Positions 36,538 to 45,112 of a DNA stretch of 64,000 bases are shown here, piece after piece. The stretch's first letter is position 1; each line of letters starts with the position of its first letter. The DNA is taken from NCBI GenBank assembly GCA_000814665.1, contig JWIH01000017.1, positions 186,001 through 250,000 of the forward strand. Direction: 5' to 3'. The stretch is from Pseudoalteromonas flavipulchra NCIMB 2033 = ATCC BAA-314. GTDB lineage: Bacteria > Pseudomonadota > Gammaproteobacteria > Enterobacterales > Alteromonadaceae. Under the pieces are notes generated by a model, which made no database searches, had not been told where the DNA came from, and worked only from the letters and a program-made list of their open reading frames with translations. The position numbers and the translations under genes are program-made.

Positions 36538-37899
36538 ATGAAGCGGTACTTACTTGTTAAAGTTTTTGCGTGGTTTTGGCTTACTATCATTGCCACTATG
36601 TTGTTGTTGCTTGGGATCAGTATGCTACAACCTGATGTTGTAGAGACTCACCGCATCTCAAAACCCATGCTGCAAAATCTAAAACAATTAGAACAAGCGT
36701 TAATACGCGCAAGCGAGCGCCCCAACTTTGAACTGAATAAGGTCGCCAAACTGCGTAAAAGAAAGGCGCGAAATATCTACTTGAGCCATCGCGATGCCGA
36801 AAAAAGTGTTGCCGCCGATCCTAATATAAAAACGCTGAATTTAGAGTTACTCAGCTTTACCGAAGATGCTAAACCAGCCGCTATTTTTACTCCTGAGTAC
36901 AAGGCTTTTGGCCCCCTAGAGCTCACACTTCAAGGTGAAAGTTATCGTCTTTATTTAATTTTTGAAAACCATACCCCAAGTGCGCTCATCAAATTAAGAA
37001 CTCTGCCGCTTTGGGTAAAAATCGCGGTCGTGCTAGGCGCAAGCTTATTACTGTGTTTTTGGTTTACTCGAGATCTATTGTCGCCAATTAAAGAGCTACA
37101 AAAAGCCGCTGCAAAACTTTCTCGTGGAGAATTGTCGAGCAGAGCCGATATAAACACCAAACGCCAAGACGAGCTCGGCCAACTGGGTCATGATTTTAAC
37201 TTGATGGCTGATAAGTTAGAGTCTCTGGTCAACAATCAAAAACGCTTACTTGCTGATATATCCCACGAACTACGCTCACCGCTCACCCGCTTGCAAATGG
37301 CCACGGGCCTCGCTGCCGGTCATGCCACAGCGCAAAGCCAAAGTTATATCGAGCGCATTGAGCGTGAAGCTCAGTTAGTTGAAAATATGCTCAGCGATAT
37401 TTTGCATTTATCTAAGCTCGAAGCGGATCAAGTACCAATCGATAAGCAGATAATTAAGCTCAATGAACTGCTCGACCCGATATTGGAAGATGCACTGTTT
37501 GAGGCACAGCAATTAGGGAAGAGCCTAGTCGTCACAGCATTACCCGAGGCAACACTTTATGGCGATCCAATGCTACTTAACCGCGCATTCGAAAACATTA
37601 TACGTAACGCGATCAAGTATGCGACTAGCCGTATTAATGTCGATATTGAGAGTGATGGTGATCTGTTGCTATGCACTATCAGTGATGATGGTAAAGGCGT
37701 TAGTGAAGACATGCTCGACAAGCTTTGTATTCCATTTTTCAGAGTGTCGAGCGCACGCACGCCAAGCAAAAATCAAATGGGCGGGTTTGGACTGGGTCTT
37801 GCCATTGCGCAGCATGCGTTAAAAGTACATGACGCCCATATCGAATTTAGTAATAATGTTGGTTTGCAAGTCAGTATTCGAATTCCATTACACAGGTAG
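36538..37899 (+). CDS. cpxA: Envelope-stress sensor kinase CpxA
   Basis: 453 residues. Two membrane helices (about 8-30 and 157-178) flank a periplasmic domain; HAMP follows (LSPIKELQKAAAKLSRGELSSRA, near 181-203), then HisKA (ADISHELRSPLTRL) and HATPase (NIIRNAIKYA, DDGKGV, GGFGLGLAIA). The domain order and linkage to cpxR and cpxP support CpxA. It phosphorylates CpxR on envelope stress. The following lysophospholipase gene starts 3 bp after its stop, so may be co-expressed. Confidence 0.9.
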   Translation: MKRYLLVKVFAWFWLTIIATMLLLLGISMLQPDVVETHRISKPMLQNLKQLEQALIRASERPNFELNKVAKLRKRKARNIYLSHRDAEKSVAADPNIKTLNLELLSFTEDAKPAAIFTPEYKAFGPLELTLQGESYRLYLIFENHTPSALIKLRTLPLWVKIAVVLGASLLLCFWFTRDLLSPIKELQKAAAKLSRGELSSRADINTKRQDELGQLGHDFNLMADKLESLVNNQKRLLADISHELRSPLTRLQMATGLAAGHATAQSQSYIERIEREAQLVENMLSDILHLSKLEADQVPIDKQIIKLNELLDPILEDALFEAQQLGKSLVVTALPEATLYGDPMLLNRAFENIIRNAIKYATSRINVDIESDGDLLLCTISDDGKGVSEDMLDKLCIPFFRVSSARTPSKNQMGGFGLGLAIAQHALKVHDAHIEFSNNVGLQVSIRIPLHR

Positions 37900-37901
37900 C
37901 C

Positions 37902-38864
37902 ATGTTTTATAGCCAAAGTCAGCAACTTGAATCACATCTTCCTGAAATTGATAAGCACTGGCAAGGCTGCCAAAAAGGCTTTTTTGATACCCCACATGGT
38001 AGGCTATTTTATGCCTACCACATTCCAAAAAAGGCAACGTTCAGTCTTATATTGGTTAATGGCCGTATTGAATCTGCTCATAAATACAGAGAGTTGCTGT
38101 GGGAGTTTGCGCAAAACAACATAGCGGTATTTACCTATGACCATCCAGGACAAGGCTACTCGCCGCGATTACTTAAAGATAAGCAAATCGGCTATGTTAG
38201 GCGCTTTGAAGATTATGCCGCAACGCTGCACTGCTTTATGGAACAAATCGTTGCCAAGCAAAATACCTTGCCACTTTTTGTATTGGCGCATTCAATGGGT
38301 GGCGCCATTACCTGCGACTATTTATCGCTTTTTCGGCCTCACAACATAGAGGGAGTCTATTTATCAGCCCCGATGCTTGGGATCAATACGACTCCCTACC
38401 CGGCTTGGTTTGCCGAGGGACTGGCGGGCACAGCTTGTTTATTTGGGCTAGGTAAGCATTATGCATTGGGACAGGTGCACTATCATAATAAGCCTTTTCA
38501 AGATAATGACCTAACTGATTGTCCAATTAGATATGCGCTATTTAGAGGTTTGTACGATCAATTTCCCGAGCTACAACTCGGTGGTGTCAGCTTTGCTTGG
38601 TTATACACAGCGCTACATAAATGCCGATCGTTTCAAGATATTAAGCTAGATCTGCCAATCCGTATCGCGACAGCCAGTGAAGACAGCATTGTTGATAATC
38701 AGGCCCAAAGTCAGTTTGCCGCACACAGAGACAATGTGACAGTTACAGAGTTTATCGGGAAACATGAACTACTTTGCGAGCAAGATAATACCCGCAAAGC
38801 TGTGCTAGATGATTTTTATGCGTTTACAGCCGGGCTACTTAGCGCTAAAGAAACAGGGTCTTGA
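37902..38864 (+). CDS. pldB: Alpha/beta hydrolase, lysophospholipase L2-like
   Basis: 320 residues. Nucleophile elbow AHSMGG near residue 129, preceded by VNGRIESAHKYRELLWEFAQ and FTYDHPGQGYS, which are PldB landmarks; the acid (ATASEDSIVDN) and the His (IGKHELLCE) complete a triad. PldB cleaves lysophospholipids near the inner membrane. It follows cpxA by 3 bp and probably shares its transcript, fitting an envelope-maintenance role. Its 3' end overlaps fieF on the opposite strand by 49 bp. Confidence 0.85.
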   Translation: MFYSQSQQLESHLPEIDKHWQGCQKGFFDTPHGRLFYAYHIPKKATFSLILVNGRIESAHKYRELLWEFAQNNIAVFTYDHPGQGYSPRLLKDKQIGYVRRFEDYAATLHCFMEQIVAKQNTLPLFVLAHSMGGAITCDYLSLFRPHNIEGVYLSAPMLGINTTPYPAWFAEGLAGTACLFGLGKHYALGQVHYHNKPFQDNDLTDCPIRYALFRGLYDQFPELQLGGVSFAWLYTALHKCRSFQDIKLDLPIRIATASEDSIVDNQAQSQFAAHRDNVTVTEFIGKHELLCEQDNTRKAVLDDFYAFTAGLLSAKETGS

Positions 38865-39715
38865 TGGATAAGCACGTCCATCTCACAATCAAACTCTTCT
38901 TTAATGCTAGCAACCACCTCATCCGCAACTTGATGCGCTCGCATTAGCGGCATATCGTCATCAAGCTCTAGATGCAGTTGAATAAATTTGATTTTGCCAC
39001 CTTGTCTGGTACGCAAATCATGTACTCCGTAAACATCCTCATGACTCGACGCGATAAGTATGATCTGTGCTTTTTCTTCGTCTGGCAGCTCTTTATCCAT
39101 CAAGTGCGCAGCACTTTCCTTGGCAATATCCCAACTGTTATAAAGTAAATACATCGCCACCAAAATACCAAAAATCGGGTCGGCGTAACCTACACCATAA
39201 AAGTTAAGCAATACCGCTAGGAGCACCGCGAGGTTTAATAAAATATCGCCCTTATAATGTAACGAGTCGGCCTTAATGGCGATGGACTGCGTGCGTTTAA
39301 CGACTTGATACTGCACCGCAACCACCAACAAAGTACACACTATCGCAAATAAACTCACCCACACACCAAACAATGAATGTGGAATGTGGGTTGGATTGAT
39401 AATGCGCTCTACACCATGAAAAGCCAATAAACTCGCAGAGCCCGCGATAAAGGCTGCTTGTCCAAGCCCAGCTAATGCTTCAGCCTTTCCATGACCAAAT
39501 CGATGATCATCGTCCGCAGGACGCAGTGCGTAGCTCAGTACAAAGAAATTCATTAAAGAGGCGCTAATATCAAGCAGTGAATCAGTTAAAGAGCCGAGCA
39601 TAGCGGCACTACCTGAAGACAGCCAAGCCCAACACTTAGCTGCGATCATCAATCCCACCATTATGATGGTAAAGACACTCGAAAACCTAACCCAAAATTC
39701 ATAGCTGCGATCCAC
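38816..39715 (-). CDS. fieF: Cation-efflux pump FieF
   Basis: 299 residues from the GTG at 39715 (GAGG upstream; its N terminus MDRSY aligns with E. coli FieF MNQSY). Six membrane helices and a cytoplasmic C-terminal domain. Metal-site motifs LTDSLLDI and SLHYKGD match D45/D49 and H153/D157 of FieF; DDDHRFGHGKAEALA and HDLRTRQGG are conserved. It exports Zn2+/Fe2+ by proton exchange. Tail-to-tail overlap of 49 bp with the lysophospholipase gene. Confidence 0.93.
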   Translation of the reverse strand: MDRSYEFWVRFSSVFTIIMVGLMIAAKCWAWLSSGSAAMLGSLTDSLLDISASLMNFFVLSYALRPADDDHRFGHGKAEALAGLGQAAFIAGSASLLAFHGVERIINPTHIPHSLFGVWVSLFAIVCTLLVVAVQYQVVKRTQSIAIKADSLHYKGDILLNLAVLLAVLLNFYGVGYADPIFGILVAMYLLYNSWDIAKESAAHLMDKELPDEEKAQIILIASSHEDVYGVHDLRTRQGGKIKFIQLHLELDDDMPLMRAHQVADEVVASIKEEFDCEMDVLIHQDPVSLALSSPAVNA

Positions 39716-39984
39716 TGGCACCTCATTTTTTCATGTTATTTAATCTGACGTTTGGCTAACTGAAATGATTAGTCGTCAAACCACTCGCAAAATGCCATGG
39801 CATCGCGATGCTGTTATATTACAGGGTAATGCTTTGAAATGAAAAACAGATTACGGTTGTATAGTTTTTCACAACAGTCGTACTTTAAAAACTGGGTAAT
39901 ACCTTTCACTCTATCAAGCGCAGCACATATAAATATCGACAAGTATCAGCTATACTGCCGGGCAAAATTTAATTGAGGCCTATC

Positions 39985-40449
39985 ATGTTAGATATCGTTT
40001 TATACCAACCCGAGATCCCGCCTAATACAGGCAATATTATTCGTTTGTGTGCCAATACAGGATATTCACTACACCTGATAGAGCCGCTAGGATTTGAATG
40101 GGATGATAAACGAGTAAGACGTGCTGGCCTTGATTATCATGAATTTAGCGAAGTAGAGCGCCACCCAAACTTTGAAGCATACTTAGCAAAACGAAACCCA
40201 AAGCGAGTATTTGCTTGCACGACAAAAGGTACCAAGTACCATCATGAAGTTGCCTATGAAGCTGGTGACTGTCTACTGTTTGGCCCTGAAACTCGTGGTT
40301 TGCCAGAAGACATTATTTTTTCACTGCCTGAGCCGCAACGAGTTCGTATTCCAATGCGCCCAGATAGCCGCAGTATGAACCTCTCTAATGCTGTTTCCGT
40401 TTTTGTTTATGAGTCTTGGAGACAACTTGGGTTTGCTGGCGCAAAATAA
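39985..40449 (+). CDS. trmL: tRNA (cytidine(34)-2'-O)-methyltransferase
   Basis: 154 residues from the ATG at 39985 (GAGG 6 bases before; the TTG 12 bases upstream is less likely). SPOUT fold with the TrmL signatures [54 protein letters not shown] and [18 protein letters not shown]. It 2'-O-methylates the wobble base of tRNA-Leu isoacceptors. Single gene, followed by a MITE-like element. Confidence 0.95.
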   Translation: MLDIVLYQPEIPPNTGNIIRLCANTGYSLHLIEPLGFEWDDKRVRRAGLDYHEFSEVERHPNFEAYLAKRNPKRVFACTTKGTKYHHEVAYEAGDCLLFGPETRGLPEDIIFSLPEPQRVRIPMRPDSRSMNLSNAVSVFVYESWRQLGFAGAK

Positions 40450-40451
40450 TA

Positions 40452-40543
40452 ATACCAATTAGCCTCAATACTTGCTCAATTTGAAGGAGCAAATCTGACG
40501 CTAACTACGTTAAAAATTTCTCATTTAGAACACTAATTGGTAT
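40452..40543. mobile_element. MITE-like element, short form (92 bp)
   Basis: Perfect 11-bp terminal inverted repeats ATACCAATTAG and CTAATTGGTAT bound a 92-bp insert. The interior (about 40466-40530) is nearly identical to the reverse complement of 41892-41957 in the longer element at 41.8 kb, so this is probably an internally deleted relative. No coding capacity. Confidence 0.75.
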
Positions 40544-40596
40544 ATCTAAAAATAGCTCCTATCCTCTTCTACTGCATAGGAGCGAACTTGAGACAC

Positions 40597-40620
40597 AAAA
40601 AAGGCGCCTTACGACGCCTT
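40597..40620 (-). terminator. Terminator of the CBS-domain gene
   Basis: AAGGCG and CGCCTT form a 6-bp stem; read on the minus strand it is followed by TTTTTTGTG. Confidence 0.7.
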
Positions 40621-40655
40621 GCTAACTTTAATTTACATTAACTATAGGGATTCTT

Positions 40656-41249
40656 TTAAATTTCTGCGTGGTGCAATATCGTACCAACAATGTCACTGAA
40701 TTTATTTGCCGGTTTCATTGAATTTACTGCACGTCCACAGGCCTTCATCATATCGATCAGGTCAAAATAACCAACTGGATGCTGAGTCACTTCATCAATA
40801 ACAAGTAAAAACTCAAAGCCACCTTCTTCCATTGTTTTTAGCACATTGCCAACCACTGTTTGGCTAGTTTGTTTTAAGGTGATTTGACGAAGATCTGATA
40901 GTGGGATCATGACATCATTGACGTTTAAATCACGTCTTGTACAACCACGTCTTTCTGCAATGCTCAATACGTAGCGACTGCCAATTCTTGCATTAGATAT
41001 CATACCAACAAGTTTTTCTTTGCTATCAACGACAAAGCTTGCTCTGCGGTGTGTTTTGTCCAGCACTAACGTAGCTTCATCTATGCTACTGTTTTCATCA
41101 ATATGTTGCATTGGTGCCAAATGTAAATTGTGCATTAGGCAATGTGCTGGTGCTTGCTCTAGGTTGTCAGTGTTACAAGCTGGGAAGTTATTTTCAGCAA
41201 GTTCATAATTTGCAACAGGTTGAGTTTTCAATACTGTGTAAGTGTTCAT
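40656..41249 (-). CDS. CBS-domain protein
   Basis: 197 residues. Two CBS motifs: about 45-105 (ENSSIDEATLVLDKTHRRASFVV, LVGMISNARIGSR) and 118-180 (MIPLSDLRQITLKQ, LKTMEEGGFEFLLVID, PVGYFDLIDMM). No catalytic or DNA-binding domain is attached, so it is probably a free-standing nucleotide-sensing regulator; the partner is unknown. AGGTG precedes the ATG. It follows the small exported protein gene by 47 bp on the same strand. Confidence 0.82.
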   Translation of the reverse strand: MNTYTVLKTQPVANYELAENNFPACNTDNLEQAPAHCLMHNLHLAPMQHIDENSSIDEATLVLDKTHRRASFVVDSKEKLVGMISNARIGSRYVLSIAERRGCTRRDLNVNDVMIPLSDLRQITLKQTSQTVVGNVLKTMEEGGFEFLLVIDEVTQHPVGYFDLIDMMKACGRAVNSMKPANKFSDIVGTILHHAEI

Positions 41250-41296
41250 AGATCACCTCTATCTTTAAAATTAATTAAGCACGGAAAAGGACTAAA

Positions 41297-41572
41297 TTAA
41301 TTTGCGACAGGTGGTGCTCTAATAGACTCGCATACTGAGTTTGAATAAGAATAGGTGGGTTGTGATTGCGCTATGACAAAGCTACTAGCAACCACGAAAC
41401 GATGAGTTATTGATACAACGCAATCATCTAAGTCAGGGCTGGAGTTAGAATTGTCTAGGTCGACAACGATAGGCGCGATTGAAAGCGTGGTATCACATTT
41501 AGCAGCATCGGCCGTTGACACTGTCAACAGACTCAACATACAAAATGTAATCATCCAACGAACTAACCGCAT
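41297..41572 (-). CDS. Small exported protein, unknown function
   Basis: 91 residues with a signal peptide (MRLVRWMITFCMLSLLTVSTADA, likely cleaved after ADA). The 68-residue mature part is Ser/Val-rich with three Cys (C26, C51, C80) and ends with APPVAN. No family recognised. GAG lies upstream of the ATG. It is transcribed ahead of the CBS gene. Coding status is likely but not certain. Confidence 0.5.
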   Translation of the reverse strand: MRLVRWMITFCMLSLLTVSTADAAKCDTTLSIAPIVVDLDNSNSSPDLDDCVVSITHRFVVASSFVIAQSQPTYSYSNSVCESIRAPPVAN

Positions 41573-41809
41573 AGTATTCTCACTTCTACTGCCTTACTTT
41601 GAGTGTATGGGCAGTTTCTTGCGTTTACAAGTATTATTTCTAATCTATTTACTAAGCATCTAAATATACTAAGGTTAATTTTCATACGCACACTCAGGCA
41701 CTGTGTGAGCTGAGATGAATTGTTACTAATCTCCTATTTGTAGCGCGTCGTTTAGCGTTATACTAACGCCAACATTTTGGTATGAGCCTTAAATCAAAAG
41801 AATTAAAGC

Positions 41810-41971
41810 ATACCAATTTGCTTAATTAAGTGCTCTATTTTGAGGCGAGAAAATCTTGTCGATAACCAGGCGAAGATTTTGCTATTTATTCGTTCTAAAT
41901 GAGAAATTTTTAACGCAGTTAGCGTCAGATGTGCTCCTTCAAATTGAGCAAGTATTAAGACAAGTTGGTAT
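41810..41971. mobile_element. MITE-like element, long form (162 bp)
   Basis: Terminal repeats ATACCAATTTG and CAAGTTGGTAT (one mismatch) enclose 162 bp related to the element at 40.45 kb. An additional TTGGTATG/CATACCAA pair lies just outside at 41778-41817. It sits immediately upstream of cysZ and so supplies part of its promoter region. The rest of the gap (41573-41809) holds no gene I can support. Confidence 0.75.
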
Positions 41972-41989
41972 CACAACACGAGGTGTACA

Positions 41990-42715
41990 GTGCAACTATC
42001 ACGCGGTATCGAGTACTTTATTGCTGGTTTTTCTTTAATCACCCAAAAAGGATTAAAACGTTTTGTATTTATTCCTTTAACAATCAATGTACTGTTATTT
42101 GGTGCATCACTCTTTTTTCTTTATGACTGGCTGACTCAAGGATTTACTTATCTCAACGGATTATTACCAGATTGGCTCAGTTGGCTGGAATGGCTAATGT
42201 GGCCAATTGCTATCTTAGTGATACTTTTCAGTTATAGTATGATTTTCACGGTGATAACCAACTTTATTGCTGCGCCTTTCAATGGCTTACTCTCCGAAAA
42301 AGTGGAACTTTACCTAACCAACCAACACATCAATGATGATAAGCTAATTGATACCATAAAAGATGTGCCGCGAATGTTGGGTAGAGAATGGACCAAACTC
42401 TGCTATTACCTCCCACGTGCATTTGGCTTTTTCATCTTACTTTGGATACTGCCTATCGTTGGGCAAATTTTATGGATTATGTTTACGTGTTGGATGTACA
42501 GCGTACAATATAATGATTATCCGTTTGATAACCATAAAATTCATTTCAAGCAAATGAAAGATGATTTGAAGAGTAAACAAGGGCTGTCTTATGGCTTTGG
42601 CTTTGCGGTGTTTGTACTGACCTCAATCCCATTTGTTAACCTCATCGTGATGCCCGTTGCCGTTTGTGGCGCCACTAAATTATGGGTAGAGAACTATCGT
42701 CAGCAATATCGCTAA
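41990..42715 (+). CDS. cysZ: Sulfate transporter CysZ
   Basis: 241 residues with four hydrophobic segments; GIEYFIAGFSLITQKGLKRFV, FNGLLSEKVE, PRMLGREWTKL and VQYNDYPFDNHKIHF are strongly CysZ-like. It mediates sulfate uptake for cysteine synthesis. The GTG start has AGGTG a few bases upstream. The 162-bp repeat ends 18 bp before the start. Confidence 0.93.
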   Translation: MQLSRGIEYFIAGFSLITQKGLKRFVFIPLTINVLLFGASLFFLYDWLTQGFTYLNGLLPDWLSWLEWLMWPIAILVILFSYSMIFTVITNFIAAPFNGLLSEKVELYLTNQHINDDKLIDTIKDVPRMLGREWTKLCYYLPRAFGFFILLWILPIVGQILWIMFTCWMYSVQYNDYPFDNHKIHFKQMKDDLKSKQGLSYGFGFAVFVLTSIPFVNLIVMPVAVCGATKLWVENYRQQYR

Positions 42716-42793
42716 GACGCTCGTATGACTGACATCTAGCTGTCAAAAACTCATGCTTTACTTACTTTTTTGCAAGTATTCAGCGGAGTCGCT

Positions 42794-44011
42794 ATGCGCC
42801 TAACATTAGGCCTTATCTGGTTAACGGTATTTTTAACGGGGTGCCAGGCAACAAAACAGTTTGATGTCGGTACACGGCCTCAATTTTTAGTCTCGCAACT
42901 TCCAGATGGTGAGCTTAAAGAAAAGCTTGCAAGCTGTTTAGATAAACCAATCAAGCGCACACATTTTTCCATAGGACATCGCGGTGCGCCACTTTTATAC
43001 CCTGAGCACACCAAAGAATCATATATAGCCGCCGCAAAAATGGGAGCAGGCACGCTCGAATGTGATGTTACTTTTACGAAAGACAAGACTCTCGTTTGCC
43101 GCCATGCGCAATGTGACCTTCATGCAACAACCGATATCTTGTTACAGCCTAAGCTTGCTAGGAAGTGTAGACAACCCTTCAGCCCAGCGGATCCAGACTC
43201 CGGTAAACTTGCGTCTGCTCAATGCTGCACCTCAGACATTACCTTAGCAGAATTCAAGCAACTAAAAGGAAAAATGGATGGTGTGAATACTCAAGCAACC
43301 ACAGTAGCGGAGTTTGTCAAAGGCACTCCCAATTGGCGTACAGATCTTTATGCCAGTTCTGGAACCTTAATGACCCACAGCGAAAGCATTACTTTATTTA
43401 AGCAGCTGGGTGTAAATATGACACCTGAGTTAAAAGCGCCAGAAGTGCCAATGCCCTTTAATGGGTTAAGCCAAAGTCAGCTCGCGCAAAAAATGTTGGA
43501 CGAATATACTGAGCACAATGTCCCCCCATCTCAAGTTTTTCCACAATCCTTTTCGTACCAAGATATTCAGTACTGGATAAAACATGCGCCAGAGTTTGCA
43601 AACCATGCCGTATTTCTTGATGGTAGAGAAGCTGGCGAACATTTTGATATTAACAAACCAAGTACTTGGCAACCGTCAATGGAAGACTTAGCCAAAAATA
43701 AGGTAAAAATTATCGCCCCACCAATTTGGATGCTCATTAGCGAAGATAAAAACGGCGATATCATTTCGTCGCAATACGCCCTCGCCGCTAAACGTGCGGG
43801 ATTAAAGATAGTTGCTTGGTCTTTAGAGCGCTCAGGCCCTTTAGCGAACGGCGGCGGTTGGTATTATCAATCTGTAAAAAACGCAGTTAAGCATGATGGC
43901 GATATACTTAGGGTGTTGGACATATTGGCAAAACAGGTTGGCGTAGTTGCTGTATTTAGTGACTGGCCTGCGACTACCAGCTTTTACGCCAGCTGCATGG
44001 GAATTGAGTGA
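42794..44011 (+). CDS. Glycerophosphodiester phosphodiesterase lipoprotein
   Basis: 405 residues from the ATG at 42794 (GGAG upstream). Lipobox FLTGC gives lipid Cys near residue 17. The GDPD catalytic core is clear: SIGHRGAPLLYPEHTKESY, GTLECDVTFTKD (Glu/Asp metal ligands), VCRHAQCDLHATTD. An insert of about 60 residues with several Cys lies after it. It would hydrolyse glycerophosphodiesters to glycerol 3-phosphate and alcohol at the envelope. Single gene upstream of the tRNA array. Confidence 0.9.
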   Translation: MRLTLGLIWLTVFLTGCQATKQFDVGTRPQFLVSQLPDGELKEKLASCLDKPIKRTHFSIGHRGAPLLYPEHTKESYIAAAKMGAGTLECDVTFTKDKTLVCRHAQCDLHATTDILLQPKLARKCRQPFSPADPDSGKLASAQCCTSDITLAEFKQLKGKMDGVNTQATTVAEFVKGTPNWRTDLYASSGTLMTHSESITLFKQLGVNMTPELKAPEVPMPFNGLSQSQLAQKMLDEYTEHNVPPSQVFPQSFSYQDIQYWIKHAPEFANHAVFLDGREAGEHFDINKPSTWQPSMEDLAKNKVKIIAPPIWMLISEDKNGDIISSQYALAAKRAGLKIVAWSLERSGPLANGGGWYYQSVKNAVKHDGDILRVLDILAKQVGVVAVFSDWPATTSFYASCMGIE

Positions 44012-44103
44012 TAGGCCAGTAAGAGTTTTAGCTTAGTATGGGTAGAATCCCGTAGTGTAAGTAGAACCCCGCACTAAGTTACGATTTGTAAATGCCATAA
44101 AGC

Positions 44104-44131
44104 AAAAAGCCTCGCGATAGCGAGGCTTTTT
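44104..44131 (-). terminator. Terminator of the tRNA operon
   Basis: AAAAAGCCTCGC-GATA-GCGAGGCTTTTT: a perfect 7-bp GC stem with a GATA loop and A/T tracts on both sides, so it can terminate transcription from either direction. It lies just after the last tRNA on the minus strand. Confidence 0.9.
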
Positions 44132-44137
44132 AAAGTA

Positions 44138-44213
44138 TGGTGCCCAGAGGCGGAATCGAACCACCGACACGAGGATTTTCAATCCTCTGCTCTACCGACT
44201 GAGCTATCTGGGC
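44138..44213 (-). tRNA. tRNA-Phe (GAA), copy 1
   Basis: 76 nt on the minus strand, GCCCAGATAGCTCAG at the 5' end, anticodon loop TTGAAAA (GAA), TTCGATT T arm and encoded CCA. Last gene of the array in transcription order. Confidence 0.97.
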
Positions 44214-44237
44214 AAATTTTTTCTAGTATCTAAATCC

Positions 44238-44292
44238 TTAAAAGGATTTTCAATAAAACTCCAAACGGCTCTACCGACTGAGCTATTTGGGC
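44238..44292 (-). pseudogene. Broken tRNA-Phe copy
   Basis: The minus strand reads GCCCAAATAGCTCAGTCGG at the 5' end (acceptor and D arm like tRNA-Phe, one change), then an unrelated stretch, then TTGAAAATCCTTTT resembling the anticodon region. The T arm and 3' acceptor are missing. The flanks (GGCAAATTTTT..AGTATCTAAAT) repeat those of copy 1, pointing to a failed tandem duplication. Confidence 0.8.
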
Positions 44293-44354
44293 AAATTTTT
44301 CAGTATCTAAATAACTAAGCTATCTAGAAAACACAGGCTAACGCCTAAATAAAG

Positions 44355-44430
<76 letters not shown>

Positions 44431-44442
44431 ACACTAAATTAT

Positions 44443-44518
44443 TGGTGCCCAGAGGCGGAATCGAACCACCGACACGAGGATTTTCAATCCTCTGCTCTAC
44501 CGACTGAGCTATCTGGGC
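44443..44518 (-). tRNA. tRNA-Phe (GAA), copy 2
   Basis: 76 nt, identical in sequence to copy 1 by eye, anticodon GAA, encoded CCA. Confidence 0.97.
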
Positions 44519-44591
44519 AAATCTTTTTTAATGTCTAGGAAACTCTTCTTACTAAGCTAACTAGAAATTATTGGCTGACGCCTAAATTAAA

Positions 44592-44667
<76 letters not shown>

Positions 44668-44730
44668 ACACTAATTCGTGTACCATGCAGTTTCTGCATG
44701 CACCACATTGCTAATGCAATGATTTTAATC

Positions 44731-44806
44731 TGGTGCCCAGAGGCGGAATCGAACCACCGACACGAGGATTTTCAATCCTCTGCTCTACCGACTGAGCTAT
44801 CTGGGC
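44731..44806 (-). tRNA. tRNA-Phe (GAA), copy 3
   Basis: 76 nt, same sequence as the other Phe copies. First gene of the array in transcription order, directly behind the promoter. Confidence 0.97.
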
Positions 44807-44815
44807 GTGCGGCGT

Positions 44816-44844
44816 ATTAAACGGGTTTTGCGGTTCTAAGTCAA
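44816..44844 (-). promoter_or_regulatory. Promoter of the tRNA array
   Basis: On the minus strand: TTGACT, a 17-bp spacer, TTTAAT, then a GC-rich discriminator (ACGCCGCACGCC) as in stringently controlled stable-RNA promoters. The remaining gap up to 45112 shows nothing I can name. Confidence 0.85.
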
Positions 44845-45112
44845 CCCTTTTTTTAAATACATTTATCGTTTGCACAGTTTTCAGACAAAGCGGTTAAAAT
44901 ACCGCTTTTCCGATGAAAAAACACCCGACTAGCCATGTTTTACTGTATTTATCGACTTATATCTATGAATACCGCAAACCGCTCTAGGCCAACAACAAAG
45001 AAAAAGGTGTCACTTAAGAGAAATATGTGCTTAAAGGAATAAAATAGAATGGAGATACATATTCTATCTCATTCCTAAAGCGAAGCTCGGCAACAAGGTT
45101 TATCAATCCTGT

